A stretch of 64,000 nt of DNA from Aphrophora alni (lineage: Eukaryota > Arthropoda > Insecta > Hemiptera > Aphrophoridae): the NCBI GenBank assembly GCA_963513935.1, contig OY740768.1, positions 42,092,368-42,156,367 on the forward strand, read 5' to 3'. Under the pieces are notes generated by a model, which was given only the letters and a program-made list of their open reading frames with translations, did no database searches and was not told the DNA's origin. A program made the translations under genes and the position numbers. Shown in pieces: positions 25,783 to 37,465 of the stretch. How positions within the stretch are numbered: position 1 is the stretch's first letter; every line of letters begins with the position of its first letter.

Positions 25783-26163
25783 AATAATATTTTGAATTTG
25801 CCCCTAACCACAATCACTGGAACTTAATAAAACACAATTATCTGATTGATTGTTCTTTATTAATTATATCCACTTAATGCCCTGATGTACATTTCGATAA
25901 CATGGTTATCATCATCGGAGGGTCTTGCTTATAAACTAAATCTAACCTTACATATCTATTACTAAAGTATAAGTATTACATATCTAATAGATATGTAAGG
26001 TTAGATTTAGTTTATAAGCAAGACCCTCCGATGATGATAACCATGTTATCGAAATGTACATCAGGGCATTAAGTGGATATAATTAATAAAGAACAATCAA
26101 TCAGATAATTGTGTTTTATTAAGTTCCAGTGATTGTGGTTAGGGGCAAATTCAAAATATTATT
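25783..26163. repeat. 381-bp palindrome, two family B repeats in inverted orientation
   Basis: The left arm 25783-25961 and right arm 25985-26163 are 179 bp each and appear identical as reverse complements over all the sequence I compared, around a 23-bp spacer (25962-25984). Each arm holds a hammerhead-like core. On the plus strand of the right arm: CCCT (26024-26027), CCGATGA (26028-26034), T, GATAAC-CAT-GTTATC (26036-26050), GAA, ATG-TA-CAT (26054-26061), C (26062), AGGG (26063-26066). A third, diverged copy is at 45101-45262. The family B sequence continues right of the palindrome (GTGAATTTCACCACAG...). Confidence 0.9.
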
Positions 26164-26799
26164 GTGAATTTCACCACAGTGCTCAACAAGATTGTATCTT
26201 AGTATTGTATAATTTTAACTGTTTTACAATCCATTAAAAAATGTATTTGAAGTCAGTGACTATATAGATTTATATACTTATTACTAAGTCTCATTCGAAT
26301 ATCACAATAACTTATCGATAGTCTTATCTTATATTTCAGATGAGTAAACAGCCTTTTGGCTAACGAATTGCATGTAGGCCCTATATGCATAGCCTATTTA
26401 TACTTTATGACTTTCATTTATTATTTTAATTTTATTGTGTTAACTTTGATATCGTCATTGGGCTACTTTAAAATTAAAAGTGCTGTGGAAAAATTTAAAC
26501 GGGGCACGTTCTTTATTTTATGAGAGTGTTAAAATTAAACATGTCATTGACTTTTCTAGAATCTGTTCCAATTTTCCGATATACAAACTTAATTTCTGTT
26601 CTTTACAACTTAATTTTTTAAATTGCATTTTTTGTAGTTTTGGATAGACCACATTAAAATATCTTTTTCACCCAACTACTCGAGTGGAATAAAAGACGTC
26701 AGTTTTAATCAAGGTAGAGGGGATCCAGGTATACATTTAATTCTTTTTTCAAGGCTGTGTCAGGCTTAACTTAGTTATCCCCTCTACTCCAGTTGCTTC
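26164..26799. other. AT-rich stretch beginning with family B flank
   Basis: 26164-26201 (GTGAATTTCACCACAGTGCT...) matches the sequence following the third family B copy at 45283-45320. The rest has no recognised feature. Confidence 0.5.
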
Positions 26800-27392
26800 A
26801 TCTTTAAAGGTGATTTTACACGAGGCTTTTTTATAAAAAGCTTGTTGAAGCGACTGTTTACAAACCCACAACTTTTCTCGTGTGAACTAGTGATGTGTGA
26901 GTTTGAATTAAAATACTCGGTGAATGCGAGTATCAAAATCCTCGGAACGTTCCGATTATTAAAATTAAAATCGTCGGATTCGAAAAAAAATTTCTAACTA
27001 GGAACAAGGAGACAATATAACATTCGTTAGTAATTCACTGATTGGTAAAGCTGAGTTCGAATCCGATGCGCAAAATCATTCTGCGCAGATACTCGATTTC
27101 GAAATAATAATACGAATATTGAAATCATTTGAAACCGATTAATTTCGATTGTCCATTTCACCCGAGTATCAACATCGCTAATGTGACCATCAACTAGGCA
27201 AGTAACAGGACAGTAGACAGCGGCAAGTTTCAAGCCCAACTTGGTAGCGGCTTCTCAGTGATCACGTGACCACAAGTAACTTGCAACTATCCTCGTGTAA
27301 ACATCTACTAGCCTCCTACAAGTTACTTGTTCCATTTCAGTTGCTTGCTTGCCGTGTGTCGGTGTTGTCCGATAGTGGTTGTTTGAGTTAAT

Positions 27393-27790
27393 AATGTCTT
27401 CTACAAGTGATTTGATAAAGAAATCTAAAGCTCCAGAGTGAAGTTTCGATCGATAAGATAATAGGGTTTTTAGAGATGATTAGTGTACGAACTAATGTGG
27501 AACCCGAAGCACCCCCAGATTATGCTAACAAAATAAGAGAGATCTAGCGTTGATGAAGTTAATGGAAGAGTGTGGAATCCCTGTTATATTGAAATATTAC
27601 GGCAGAAGATAAAAACCATCAGGAATACCTATCGCCAAGAGTAATCGAACGTAATCAGTCTAAAAAAGCGGTTCAGGAACATATGACCTTCATGAACCTA
27701 AATTAGCATATTTTACGAGTTCCGATTCATTTTTATGAGATGTGGTTCTTTCCGGATCGTCTTCTTCAAACGTAGTAAGTAGGCCTACAT
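27393..27790 (+). pseudogene. MADF-like DNA-binding protein of a Harbinger element, decayed
   Basis: Begins ATGTCTTCTACAAGTGATTT (MSSTSDLIKKSKAP). Further on, across several frameshifts and stops, come LMKLMEECGIP, an IRNTYRQE-like piece, then KKSGSGTYDLHEPKLAYFTS and an SFL segment. This matches the order of a MADF domain: a conserved Trp/Leu helix, KxxNLRxxFxxE, a Ser-Gly linker, then YxPxLxYFxxxxFL. MADF proteins are the usual second ORF of animal PIF/Harbinger transposons and help the transposase bind DNA. The transposase fragment next door supports this. It is non-functional as it stands. Confidence 0.55.
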
Positions 27791-28030
27791 TTTATTTTCA
27801 AGTATATAGGCTAACGATAACAAAAAATGGAAAACCATAGACTACCATATTGTCTTACTCCTGGCAAACGACATGTGTGTGCCGTTTGAAAGTGCCATCC
27901 AGACCGTGAAAAGACACACGGTGTATAGTTTGCTCAATCTTTGTTTAGCTAGGTTAAGACGCATAAAACTGAGACTAAACTCATTAGGAAGCATATCATA
28001 GGCCACCGAAGTTTTGTAGTACCGTATGAT

Positions 28031-28402
28031 TCATCTAAAAAACATCAATATAATTATATTTTGTACAAGCTGAAATAACAGAGACGAGAAATTGACACCT
28101 GTAGTTAAGTACAGAAGAGTCGCTTCCTGCTTTGTTCTTGTTGGTATGCAGTTCATCATTGTTGCATTTCTTTTGGAAATTAAAGGTAAACACAATTGTA
28201 ACAATTCCTCAAACTTGTCAATAGTCATTCGTAACTGTTTTTTTAGATCTTCTACAGCTAATTCATGTAGGCCTCCCCTCTTCGTGCTATCCACTCTCTA
28301 ACTCATATCATCTACTTGTTAAGATTTCTTTAATACAACAATCACTTCATCGATAACGTCTTCAATCGCCTCACCTACTTTAGCGCTCATCATTTCAGAC
28401 AT
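28031..28402 (-). pseudogene. Harbinger transposase N-terminal fragment
   Basis: An ATG at 28400-28402 (minus) opens MSEMMSAKVGEAIEDVIDEV. After two in-frame stops the frame continues through 28294-28031 with LRMTIDKFEELLQLCLPLI, then TRTKQEATLLYLTTGVNFSS. This is the conserved N-terminal region of PIF/Harbinger transposases (RMSxxxFxxLL... then TLRYLATGxSY). The whole DDE catalytic part is missing; the copy ends at about 28031 in unrelated AT-rich sequence. It converges with the MADF-like gene on the other strand, an arrangement seen for the two ORFs in this superfamily. Confidence 0.7.
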
Positions 28403-28450
28403 GATTCAGGTTAGCCGTATGAAGAACAACTGAGGAAAAAGCGAGTAGAA

Positions 28451-30589
28451 GTCGCTTATAAAACGCGTAACATCAGGCAAAAAGTGAAAATATGAAAGTG
28501 CATTCAGAACCTTTAACAATCATTTTCCTTATCTTTATGAGTCATTGTTTTCATTTTAGTGCCCGCCAATAGGTTTTGTCTTTCTCTTTCCCTTCAGTTC
28601 ACTTGTACTGATTTATCATCTGTGTTTGCTACTCAGTTTTAATATAAATTTCAAGTTCAGTAATAGATTAGATTGTACTTTACGTGATTATTGGTCACAA
28701 AAATAGATTCTGAGTCATCAAGTGAGCTTAAAAATACCACTCCGTAACAGTTTTAACAAAATAATAGTAGCTTTGATTTTTTATTTAGATAACCCTTAAT
28801 TACAATTTTACTGAACGTATGCAAAGGTTTAGTAAGCTTCCTCACGCGTCCCCACCAAAGTTTTTCTATAATCTTGTAGTTGACACTTGGTATATTAAAG
28901 ATACATATTAATTTGGCTGCTCATATTTGCTCGAAAAAAATTCAACCATAAAACTATCCTTACAGTGCAAAATATAAAAAAACCATTTTTGACAATGAGA
29001 ATTGTTTAAAAATTAGTTACAGTCTTTTAAATTTATTAATAGGTAATCAATTAAGTTAACTATTAAAGCTTTCTATTTTGATAGGATTTCATAGTGGTAG
29101 ATGATGGGGGGGGGGGTTGATGGTTAGATGACAGAAGAAACACAGGAAGCACGAAATAAATATTGTAAAAAGTATTGGGAGGCTTATTAATTTAGCTCTG
29201 TTATTAGTCGGTATAAGATTGTCGTTGTTTAAAGAGAAAAAGCTTTATAGAAAAAAGGCAGAAAAGATAATAAAATAAAAACCATTAGCCTTCGAATACT
29301 CTAAATTCTTTGTAATTTAATAATGAATAAATTTGTTAATAACCGATAGGAGCTGTAGAAGTGGGTATTTATAAAAACTTATTAAGGTATCGTTTTATAA
29401 TTTACATTTTTAATACCAATTCTCTCCTCCGAATATAGACAAATACCCCCAAGAACTGGTTTATGAAATAAAATTGGACCCCACATATGAAAAGTGGAAC
29501 CTTATTTTACTCGACTAACTGTTTAAGAGCTACAGCCGATAAAAATTGGCAAAATACATCATTTAGTAGTTTTGGAGGACATAGGCCTAATGTAACAGCT
29601 AACGTGTTTCCAGCTGTTATAATCTATAAAGTTAACCACTTAAAAACAGTTTTATTACATACAATTATGTCTCCATAAAGATTACAAGAAAACGGCGTAT
29701 TATATTATTTAAACTTTGCTTATAGTAGGCTTATTATTGATTGTATGGTTGTTTCAAAGCATAACTCCAATTAATCGGTGGTCAATTTAAGTGAAGACAT
29801 CGAAATATGGGATGACATATTATCGGACATATTATCGGATTATCGGACATTTTGGGATACCGATTTAAAACTAAACATAGATTTTCTGAACATATATTCT
29901 AAAGTTTTTTTATGAAATGTTGCTTAATTGCAGTATATAAGGACCTAAACTAAATGTGTTGGCCGCCATATTTCCAAAAATGCTGGTTCAAGAGTTATCG
30001 GTAAAAAACAGAAATCGGCCACGGAAGTATAAAAACGCAATTTCTCAAAATCAGATCTACTGATTTCGTTAAAATTTGGTTGAAATGTTACTCAAACCAC
30101 TGAATAATGTAGCAAATAAAAGAAAATTACAATTCAGGAGTAATTGTAATTGGCAGCCTCATATTTAAATCAGACACTCCAATCAGCTAATTCAGTGTAG
30201 AAATAACGTTTTCATTAATAAAAGCCTAATAATTAATAATTACTTTGGGTTAAATCTGATATATTTTCACAGAGTGACTACAGAATTACGCGTTAAACTC
30301 TTGAGAGAAGGTACAAAGGTTGTTTACCCCCTAAAAACCCTTAGATAAATACTCCATTGGCACACATAACTTTTGCTTGATTAACCAGTGTTTGTTTTCG
30401 GTTCAACTTGATGATTGGAATATTTTGTGTTAGTGTACTTTTTGTTTTTCTGATTACTTTTGTATTTACTATTAGTTGTTTTAACCGCTTAAAGCCTAAC
30501 TTCAGCTCTCAGTTCTTTTATAATTTTCATACAAATTTATTTTTAGCAGCTTACATGTTCTAGGCTTATCACTACTTGATAACGCGAGT
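28451..30589. other. AT-rich non-coding stretch with a G run, a small tandem repeat and a family F piece
   Basis: An 11-G run lies at 29106-29116. A short tandem repeat of ATTATCGGA/CAT lies at about 29817-29850. At 29930-30130 there is a family F-like segment (GAGTTATCGGTAAAAAAC, ATTTCGTTAAAATTTGG) that also resembles 49390 and 63040. No gene. Confidence 0.5.
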
Positions 30590-30880
30590 TCATTCACACT
30601 CACGAATCGTTGAGTATTAATTTTTATATCCGAATTGCGTAGCAACTAATTATTATGTTGCGTAGCACAATTGTCCGAATATATTGTACTATAATATGAA
30701 CAATCCATCATTAATCAAAACCTTTGATAATCGATGCTTACCCATCTGTGAATAAATTAGTTTTAACTTTTCTCTTGTTCTACGTTTATTACTTGACAAC
30801 AAGAGTTGATTTATACTGTCGAAACGTCGTGATACAAACATGGTAAATGTTCGCTTGTACTTTACCAATACAATTGTAAT
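30590..30880 (+). repeat. family D retroelement-like repeat (TGTCGAAACGTCG type)
   Basis: Contains GAGTTGATTTATACTGTCGAAACGTCGTG at 30803-30831 (cited as motif positions). A GTTGAT...GTCGAAACGTC string like this is often seen at the ends of Penelope-type elements, and it is a degenerate relative of the hammerhead-like cores of families A and B. Just upstream, TTGCGTAGCAA and GTTGCGTAGCA form a direct repeat at 30635-30668. A diverged second copy lies at about 53440-53650 and shares AATATGAACAAT and GAGTTGATTTATACT. Confidence 0.5.
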
Positions 30881-33800
30881 AGTTTACACAATTTATTTAA
30901 TATTGTAAAGTTTTCATAGATTCTTATTCCAGAAAAGAGGCAATTAATTTATGATAAGTAAAGTATGAAATGAATTTATTTTATTGTAATTTATCTAACA
31001 ATATAGAATGAATTGTATCTCCCGGTTTAGTGGTGGATACACTGACGTATTGGGCATGATAATAGCTAATTGTATCAAATACAATACACAAACATAATAT
31101 GCACGAACTTTATTAGAATAATATGGTCTGAATGCCCCTGGCGATCCAATTCTCGGTAAAAAGTTCCTACTTCAAATGTTTTTCAAATATATAATAAAAA
31201 AGATATTTTTTTTGATTTTACAGAAGGCAGGTGCATTAACCAAGGATCCGATTTCAGTTAATTCCTAATGTATTGCTGCTTTTATAACGTTTAGAGAAAC
31301 ATTATAAGTAGAAACTTTTTACAGAGAATAGTTCGATGCACGGTCTCTCCGCTAGAGACATTCTTTCTAAAATCAGACTATATAGGTTTAATTCAGTATA
31401 TAAATAATAATAAAATTGATTGTTTAAAATGCTAATAATTAATTTTATTATTTCCTAATAACTTTACACACAATGGTCAGAGCTCGTTGGTAAAACTAAT
31501 AAAATAGCACTGCAGCTATATTTAAAGCTATTATTACATATTTTTTAATGCATTACTACAGTGCACAATTCCGTCATTTAAAACTTCTTTTTAAAATTCG
31601 TACTTACCCAGTAAGAAAGTTTGATAATTGTCATAAATATCGCCGACCACAATTGTTTGAGTGATCTTTCGTGACTTCAGGAAACCCAAAAAATTATTTT
31701 CTACTTCCGTCCGTTCGTCGCCGTTGTTGTCGAAGTTGGGATGAAGATGAGATTTAGTGGACTATAGTGTGCCCATGTAAAACTCTATTGAAAATCAGAA
31801 AAATCTAATTGAATTTCCTAATTATGACACCACATAAAGGTGGGGTTTTTGTTCAAATTATTTTGAAGGTATCCCGTGGTGAAAATTTCTAGAACAAATG
31901 ACACTTCAGCCGAATATTAAATTTAATTAAAATTATTCCATATTATTGATGCAATTTCATACGAGAGAATTTATTCCAAAATAGTCTGAAACTATTCAAT
32001 ACTCGGAAATGTAAGGATGAGTCCAACAATTTCGCTTGACTGATTGATGAAAACTGGTTGGCGATGTGTAGTCACGACTGTCAGAGTAGGTGTGAAGTGG
32101 TTCATAACACATTTAGAGCGGATGAATGCATTTCACTCCACAGTGCGCAAAGAAGTTACACTTCAAAAAGCAACTTCTTTTCAATTGTTTTGGATAAGTT
32201 ACATGCTTTAGAAAAATGGTTAGACTATAAACATATTATAGTTCTTTTGCCGGTAGTATAACCTTGAAATTCGAGTTCAGTTGGTAGAAGACTTTTGTTG
32301 TATTAATCTGCTGTATTTCCTTGTTTTCATTATCCAGCCGATGAACGCCAAGAAAAACTAATTAATGCAACCATTGAACAGTCGTATATTTTTTCCCTGT
32401 TGAAGTTTATTCTTATTTCAACAAGTTCGACATTGTTCGTGTTTTCTAGGGGTGTCCGTGTTTGCGTATAAGAAAGGGTGGAGCAAAGTTTAAACCATTA
32501 AATATTTTTATTAATTTTTTTAATTCCCCCAAATATAATCTCGTTTGTCTAACAGAAAGTTTGTGTAAAATAATATAATATATCGCGTCGTTGCTTTACT
32601 GTTTATTATTACCCGATTGTATTGCGATACAGATTGCAATAAAAATACACAAGTTATAACAATTCAACATTGTTATTATTATTACAACATTTATAATAAT
32701 TATAATAAACATAACAATTATTATTTAAAACCAAATTTTAACCATTTTTAACGTGTGGTTAGTATTGCAATGCAAAGTTGACATATAATCAGATCTAAGC
32801 ATCTGTCAACACTAAAACATTTGATTTGTGTTATAAAATTAAATATTTATAGGCCAAATTAAACATCTGATCGTAAATAAACATCTTTTTCAAGGGGCTT
32901 CAGTTTGAGAGGTTAATATTTAACAGAGTTTATTGTATCTTTTTAACAAAAATTGGTAAACACCTAAACTCTATATGCGGACTCTACAAGGCATTATGAA
33001 TATTTATGTTAAATTTCATCAAAATCCAACCGTTAGTTTTTAAAGTTAGGGCGTCAAAAATTGGCTCCAAGATGCGGAGAAGAGGGCAAGTTTCACTCCG
33101 CCCAATTAGACGACCTCTCTGATAAAGTAACTGTTTTTTGTCAACTCTTGAAAGTTTAAAGTCCTAATTAAGTTCAGAATTCAGAAAGTTAATTAATTAA
33201 AAGTAAGGACTATTTGGAATGATTTTAATTAACTCTAATTGCTAGTAAGTTTGTCAAATAATTTGTAAGTTCATCGCCTTAGGCATTGGAAAACCATCAA
33301 ATATATATACAGTTAAAGTAAGACAGGTTCTATTCCATCAAATCATACAGTTTAACAAGAAATCAAATTGGACCTAATATTCTCTTCTGTGTCACACAAT
33401 AAACTGTATGTTTGGAAGGATTTGATACAAATGATTTACGTTAACATATGAATTCAATGTTATGCTAGGTTACACATGACTGCTGTTTAGTTGTATTAGT
33501 TTATTGTTTGTGGTTATTATAAAGTTCCTAACACACTATGCAAGATTGTTTACACGACTTCTGACCACAAAATGCTCGCAAGGAAACTTCATACTATGGG
33601 TTTCTACGTACACCAGACTACAACATGACATTACTATTTGACTAGCGATAGAAAAGTTGAGTATTTAATATTTAAAAATGCACTGCTGAACCAAATTTGA
33701 GAATAGCTGAAAATTTTAAGTTAGCCAGGGGTAAATTTCGTAGCTATGGGCCTAATACTTGTAGCATTAACATTTTTATTTCTTGCTGGTATCTGTTAAT

Positions 33801-34261
33801 TACTATGAAATTACCCATTTATTTTATATAGTCTGGTAGACTATACACTATAAACCGTCAACGAATTTTTGTATTGAGATATGTCGCAGGGGGGGGGGAG
33901 ACTAGCTGCACCTAATGAGGGGTTTAGTGTCCCTAGCGAAACCCGATGTAAACAGGGATGGAATAATAAACACACCTTCTCGAGAGGAAGTGACGATACC
34001 CGTTGTTCGTATCGGTCATTCCTTGGTACTTATAGATTTCTGATGGAACACGGGAATCCATCATAATCTCCATTTTCCGAGTTTTTATTGTCGACTAAGC
34101 ACATCGTTATTGACTCTGTTGTTCTGAGAAGTGTGCGTAGGGCATTTGCTACCCAATTCCATTGCTTTTTTACAATTGTTAATAGGTTTTCGTTTTGGTA
34201 AACTGTTCAAATTTTATGTTATTTCTTTTTTTGTTGCATTTTATACCCATTTTGTGTAGGG
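30881..34261. other. AT-rich non-coding stretch
   Basis: Holds family F-like pieces at about 31690-31740 and 32940-33130, a G run at 33889-33898, and a slightly GC-richer patch at 33890-34060 whose ORF shows no motif. From 34240 the sequence (CATTTTGTGTAGGG) is the left half of a family E 3' end into which the hAT element inserted. Confidence 0.45.
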
Positions 34262-34269
34262 GATGATGA
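34262..34269. repeat. left 8-bp target-site duplication of the hAT element
   Basis: GATGATGA here is repeated exactly at 38169-38176. Eight base pairs is the duplication length of hAT transposons. Confidence 0.93.
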
Positions 34270-35106
34270 CAGTGGCGTCATTTCACTAAAACGTTGGGGG
34301 GGGGGCGACGGCAAACCGGGCCTACACTCCCTCCCCGCCGCCCCGGTATGGGGGGGGGGGAGGGGACGTTGGTCCCTCCAAAAATTAAAAATGTTCACAC
34401 TATAAAACATGTCATTTTAAGCGATTTCACGCTATATTGAGACATCCTTTAGGGGCAAACTTTATCTTGAAATGATTGCAGTTATTTTGATCTAATATAA
34501 TATAGCTACACGTGGTGACTGACTGATGTAAATGTTTGGGTACTTTCAGACCAGCTAGGGAGCTGCAAATTGAAATGGGGGCAGTTGTTTCATAATGATT
34601 ATAATAGAGGTAAAATTGGCATACACAAAAAAATAGTTACTTTTATGAAATTAATTTAATGATATAAGTATAAAAATATAGTTATAAAGAGATTACAAAT
34701 ATTTATAGTTGAACATTACAAATATTTAGAATGAAATATTGCATACACCTTAAATTTAATTATGTATAACAGTATCGCACGATGAATGTAAAAGTCAATG
34801 TAGACTGAATATGCGTAAAAGCAATTAAACTTGAATTAACATATTGACCAGAATAATACAGTCATAGTGTTAATGGTATGGAACATGAACTATGCCAATG
34901 ATTATTTACTTTTATATAAACAATGTAATGTAATAAAATATTAAGACTTTTAAAGCAAAATTTGTGACATAATAATTTAGAATCAATTATAAAACGTGTC
35001 ATATTATATTACATTCTAAAAAAAATCTATGTAAAAAAATAAAAATTTGGAGATAAATTTTAAGTTAAAAATTAAAAAACTAACTTATAAAATCATTTAA
35101 AAAGTC

Positions 35107-35112
35107 TTTATT
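35107..35112 (-). terminator. probable polyadenylation signal of the hAT transposase gene
   Basis: AATAAA on the minus strand, about 31 bp after the stop codon and before the left inverted repeat. Confidence 0.55.
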
Positions 35113-35143
35113 TTCTTTAGTTTTATATAGCCATAGCCAACCT

Positions 35144-37465
35144 TCAATGTAAAACAGCGTAGCGCCGGGTCTTCAAGGCTGCAAAGTCGTTGACCAGCTC
35201 ATCAAGGTCCAGTTGTCTTGTCTCTTCTCGTTCCACAGCCATCAACATTAAGGAGCAAAGTCTCTCGTCACCAGTAGTTGATCTTAAGTAACTTTTCACT
35301 CGTTTTAAGACAGAGAAGAACCTTTCATTTCCAGCCGTTGCAATTGGTAGTGTTGCAAATATCTGAAGTACTTTTATAACTTCAGAGTAGGCAATTGGTA
35401 GACTACGGAGAATATTTATAAAAGCTAGAACACTGTTCTCAGTACAAACACTTCTAATGTGGTGCTTTGCTATAGGCAACTGCGTATTTAGAGCGTCTTC
35501 ATCAAGAAGACCCCTATAGTGATCGATGAATGGTTTGAGATGACCAGTATCTAAAAAGGTGTCACTGCTAATTTTGAAGCAACTTGCCACTGAATACAAA
35601 AACTCATTAGCTGTAAACCTTCTGTCAAATTCTGACACGATTTTGTCCAGGACATCAAAAAATATTCTTTTCAAGTTGGTGTCACCTTCACTTGTCTCAC
35701 ATTGGTCCCGTTGATTGTGTCCCACGCTAGAATAAACCACATCTGATTGAAATTTCGAAGGAATGGCTGTTTTTCGTTTTTTTGGTTCTGTGTTCAATTC
35801 ATTGGTTTCAATATCATATCGTTCACTGAAGGTTTTGACCTTATTAACAATTTTGTTGAACTCGTGGTCCGTTCTGCTACTGAAGAGTTGTTGTCGAGTT
35901 CCCTGGATCAGATGAACAGCAGATGACAAATCCAGAGCGCTGTCTTGAAGTTGTTCTGACAAATTGTAAGTTGTCCCTAAAAGGGTTTCCATTGTATGCA
36001 GGAGAAATATAAAAGTTTTCTGCTGAACTTGAGCTTTTAATCCTATGCTTTCAGCCCTTTCCTTCTTCCCTTCATCCAATACAATTAAAATTGCTGGGTA
36101 AGTTGATCTTACTTTTTTTACAGCGCTATACCAATAAAACCAACGTGTAGGAACTGTTCGTTCTAGAGTGAGAACTGGTAGATGAAGTCTCTGCTGAGCG
36201 TCAACAAAGAGTTCATGACGAGTTGAACTGTTGGAAATGAAATTGTAGACATTTTGAAGTGTGTAGAAAAAATCTTGAACTTCGCAATTTCCACCTAACG
36301 CATGGACCAAAACTAAATTAAGTCGATGTGCATGACAGTGCACATACGTAGCATTGGGTGCAGACTCTCTCAGCTTTGCCTGCACCCCAGCAGTTGAGCC
36401 ACTCATCACACTCGCACCATCGTAGCACTGCCCTACGCAGAATTTTAAATTTAGACCTTCATTCGTTAACATATTTTCAATTGTTTTTGATATGGTTTCT
36501 GCACTACAATCTTTCAAATGACGTAGGGCAACTGCTCTCTCGTTGACTTTACTCTCAGCATCAACAAATCTAATTAAAATTGTGAGTTGCTCAGACTTGG
36601 AGACATCCTTGGTTTCATCGGCCATGACTGAAAAAAACTTTGCTTCTTTCACTTTTGATATTATATTTTTTATGATTCTTGAAGAAAAAACTCGAATTAA
36701 ATCATTTTGATACTCGGGTGAAGAGTAGTGGCCATATCGCCGACTAACTCTTTCCTTAAGGTGAGCATCATCTTCTGTTATGAAATCCAACAATTCTTTA
36801 AAGTTCCCTTTGTTTGAGGACTCTTCAGATTCAACATGCCCTCGGAAAGCCAAACCTTGCATTCCTAAGAAACGAGTGACTTTCAACAGAACTTTTACAT
36901 GTCTCCTATTCTCTTCGATATGTCCAGAACGCTGGGAATCAAGCAAAGATGCAGCTGACGTTTTAAGAACACTGCGATTTTTTAACTCTCCCCAAGCTAC
37001 CATTGAGCTTTTATGTCTATCTCCCTGTTCATGTTTTTGAAATAGTGCTGATGCATCTTTCCACTTATGAAATCCTCTGTCAATGAATGTTCGGTTACCA
37101 ATTGTTTCACCTTGACGAACTGATGTCGGAGGAACAAAGTGCCGACAAGGAAAACAGTAGCATGCATCATCAACAGCAGAATACTCAAGCCACTGGAATA
37201 TATTGTAGTACCGGGCGGCGAATCTCCTTCCTTGACTATTTGCAGGGAAATCCATGACTGGTTGGACTGGATGGTCTTGAGGTGTGTGGCTTAATGCAGT
37301 GGAAGGAATCTTAGAACGCTGACCCAATGATGCTGATGAAGTAGATGGAAGATCTGGATCCGTCGTTTTAACTTCATGGCATTTACCTTTGACACTTTCA
37401 TCACCACTATTACCTACTTTTTTCTTTCCGAAAAAAGATCGAATATCAGGTTTATTCTTTTTCAT
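35144..37465 (-). CDS. hAT transposase, zinc-finger MYM-type 1-like, intact
   Basis: 773 residues from the first ATG, in one uninterrupted exon. The N-terminus has a basic IRSFFGKKK segment (residues 8-16). A TTF-type zinc-binding region follows at about 75-160, with the cluster CYCFPCRH (102-109) and later His residues at 133, 145 and 151. The DUF4371-type RNase H-like core has a candidate first Asp in MADETKDVS (D283), a second in CYDGASVMSG (D349), the CHAHRLNL motif (377-384) and the Trp of the TRW motif (W442). PKKRK (561-565) could be a nuclear signal. The hAT dimerisation region at the C-terminus holds NERFFSVLKRVKSYLR with the third acidic residue E714. It is expected to cut the element out and reinsert it with 8-bp duplications, which is what the flanks show. 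All three catalytic residues are present. The length is normal for this lineage. Host-gene domestication is unlikely because the gene lies within intact transposon ends. Confidence 0.95.
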   Translation of the reverse strand: MKKNKPDIRSFFGKKKVGNSGDESVKGKCHEVKTTDPDLPSTSSASLGQRSKIPSTALSHTPQDHPVQPVMDFPANSQGRRFAARYYNIFQWLEYSAVDDACYCFPCRHFVPPTSVRQGETIGNRTFIDRGFHKWKDASALFQKHEQGDRHKSSMVAWGELKNRSVLKTSAASLLDSQRSGHIEENRRHVKVLLKVTRFLGMQGLAFRGHVESEESSNKGNFKELLDFITEDDAHLKERVSRRYGHYSSPEYQNDLIRVFSSRIIKNIISKVKEAKFFSVMADETKDVSKSEQLTILIRFVDAESKVNERAVALRHLKDCSAETISKTIENMLTNEGLNLKFCVGQCYDGASVMSGSTAGVQAKLRESAPNATYVHCHAHRLNLVLVHALGGNCEVQDFFYTLQNVYNFISNSSTRHELFVDAQQRLHLPVLTLERTVPTRWFYWYSAVKKVRSTYPAILIVLDEGKKERAESIGLKAQVQQKTFIFLLHTMETLLGTTYNLSEQLQDSALDLSSAVHLIQGTRQQLFSSRTDHEFNKIVNKVKTFSERYDIETNELNTEPKKRKTAIPSKFQSDVVYSSVGHNQRDQCETSEGDTNLKRIFFDVLDKIVSEFDRRFTANEFLYSVASCFKISSDTFLDTGHLKPFIDHYRGLLDEDALNTQLPIAKHHIRSVCTENSVLAFINILRSLPIAYSEVIKVLQIFATLPIATAGNERFFSVLKRVKSYLRSTTGDERLCSLMLMAVEREETRQLDLDELVNDFAALKTRRYAVLH

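Larger units (their letters stand above)
26800..28450. mobile_element. PIF/Harbinger transposon relic (approximate bounds)
   Basis: Two decayed genes of a Harbinger-type element face each other inside this span: a MADF-like gene on + (27393-27790) and the transposase N-terminus on - (28402 to 28031). The left flank carries repeated TTTACACGAGG/CTCGTGTAAAC motifs at 26815, 26876 and 27292 that may be subterminal. Clear terminal inverted repeats and a 3-bp target duplication were not found, so the ends are estimates. Confidence 0.5.

Noticed and set aside
32058..32261. 67-codon plus-strand ORF near slightly GC-richer sequence
   Set aside because: No motif, no acceptor/donor pair in the right phase, and no heptad pattern.
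36358..37188. Short ORFs on both strands within the hAT gene
   Set aside because: Shadows of the 773-codon transposase frame.
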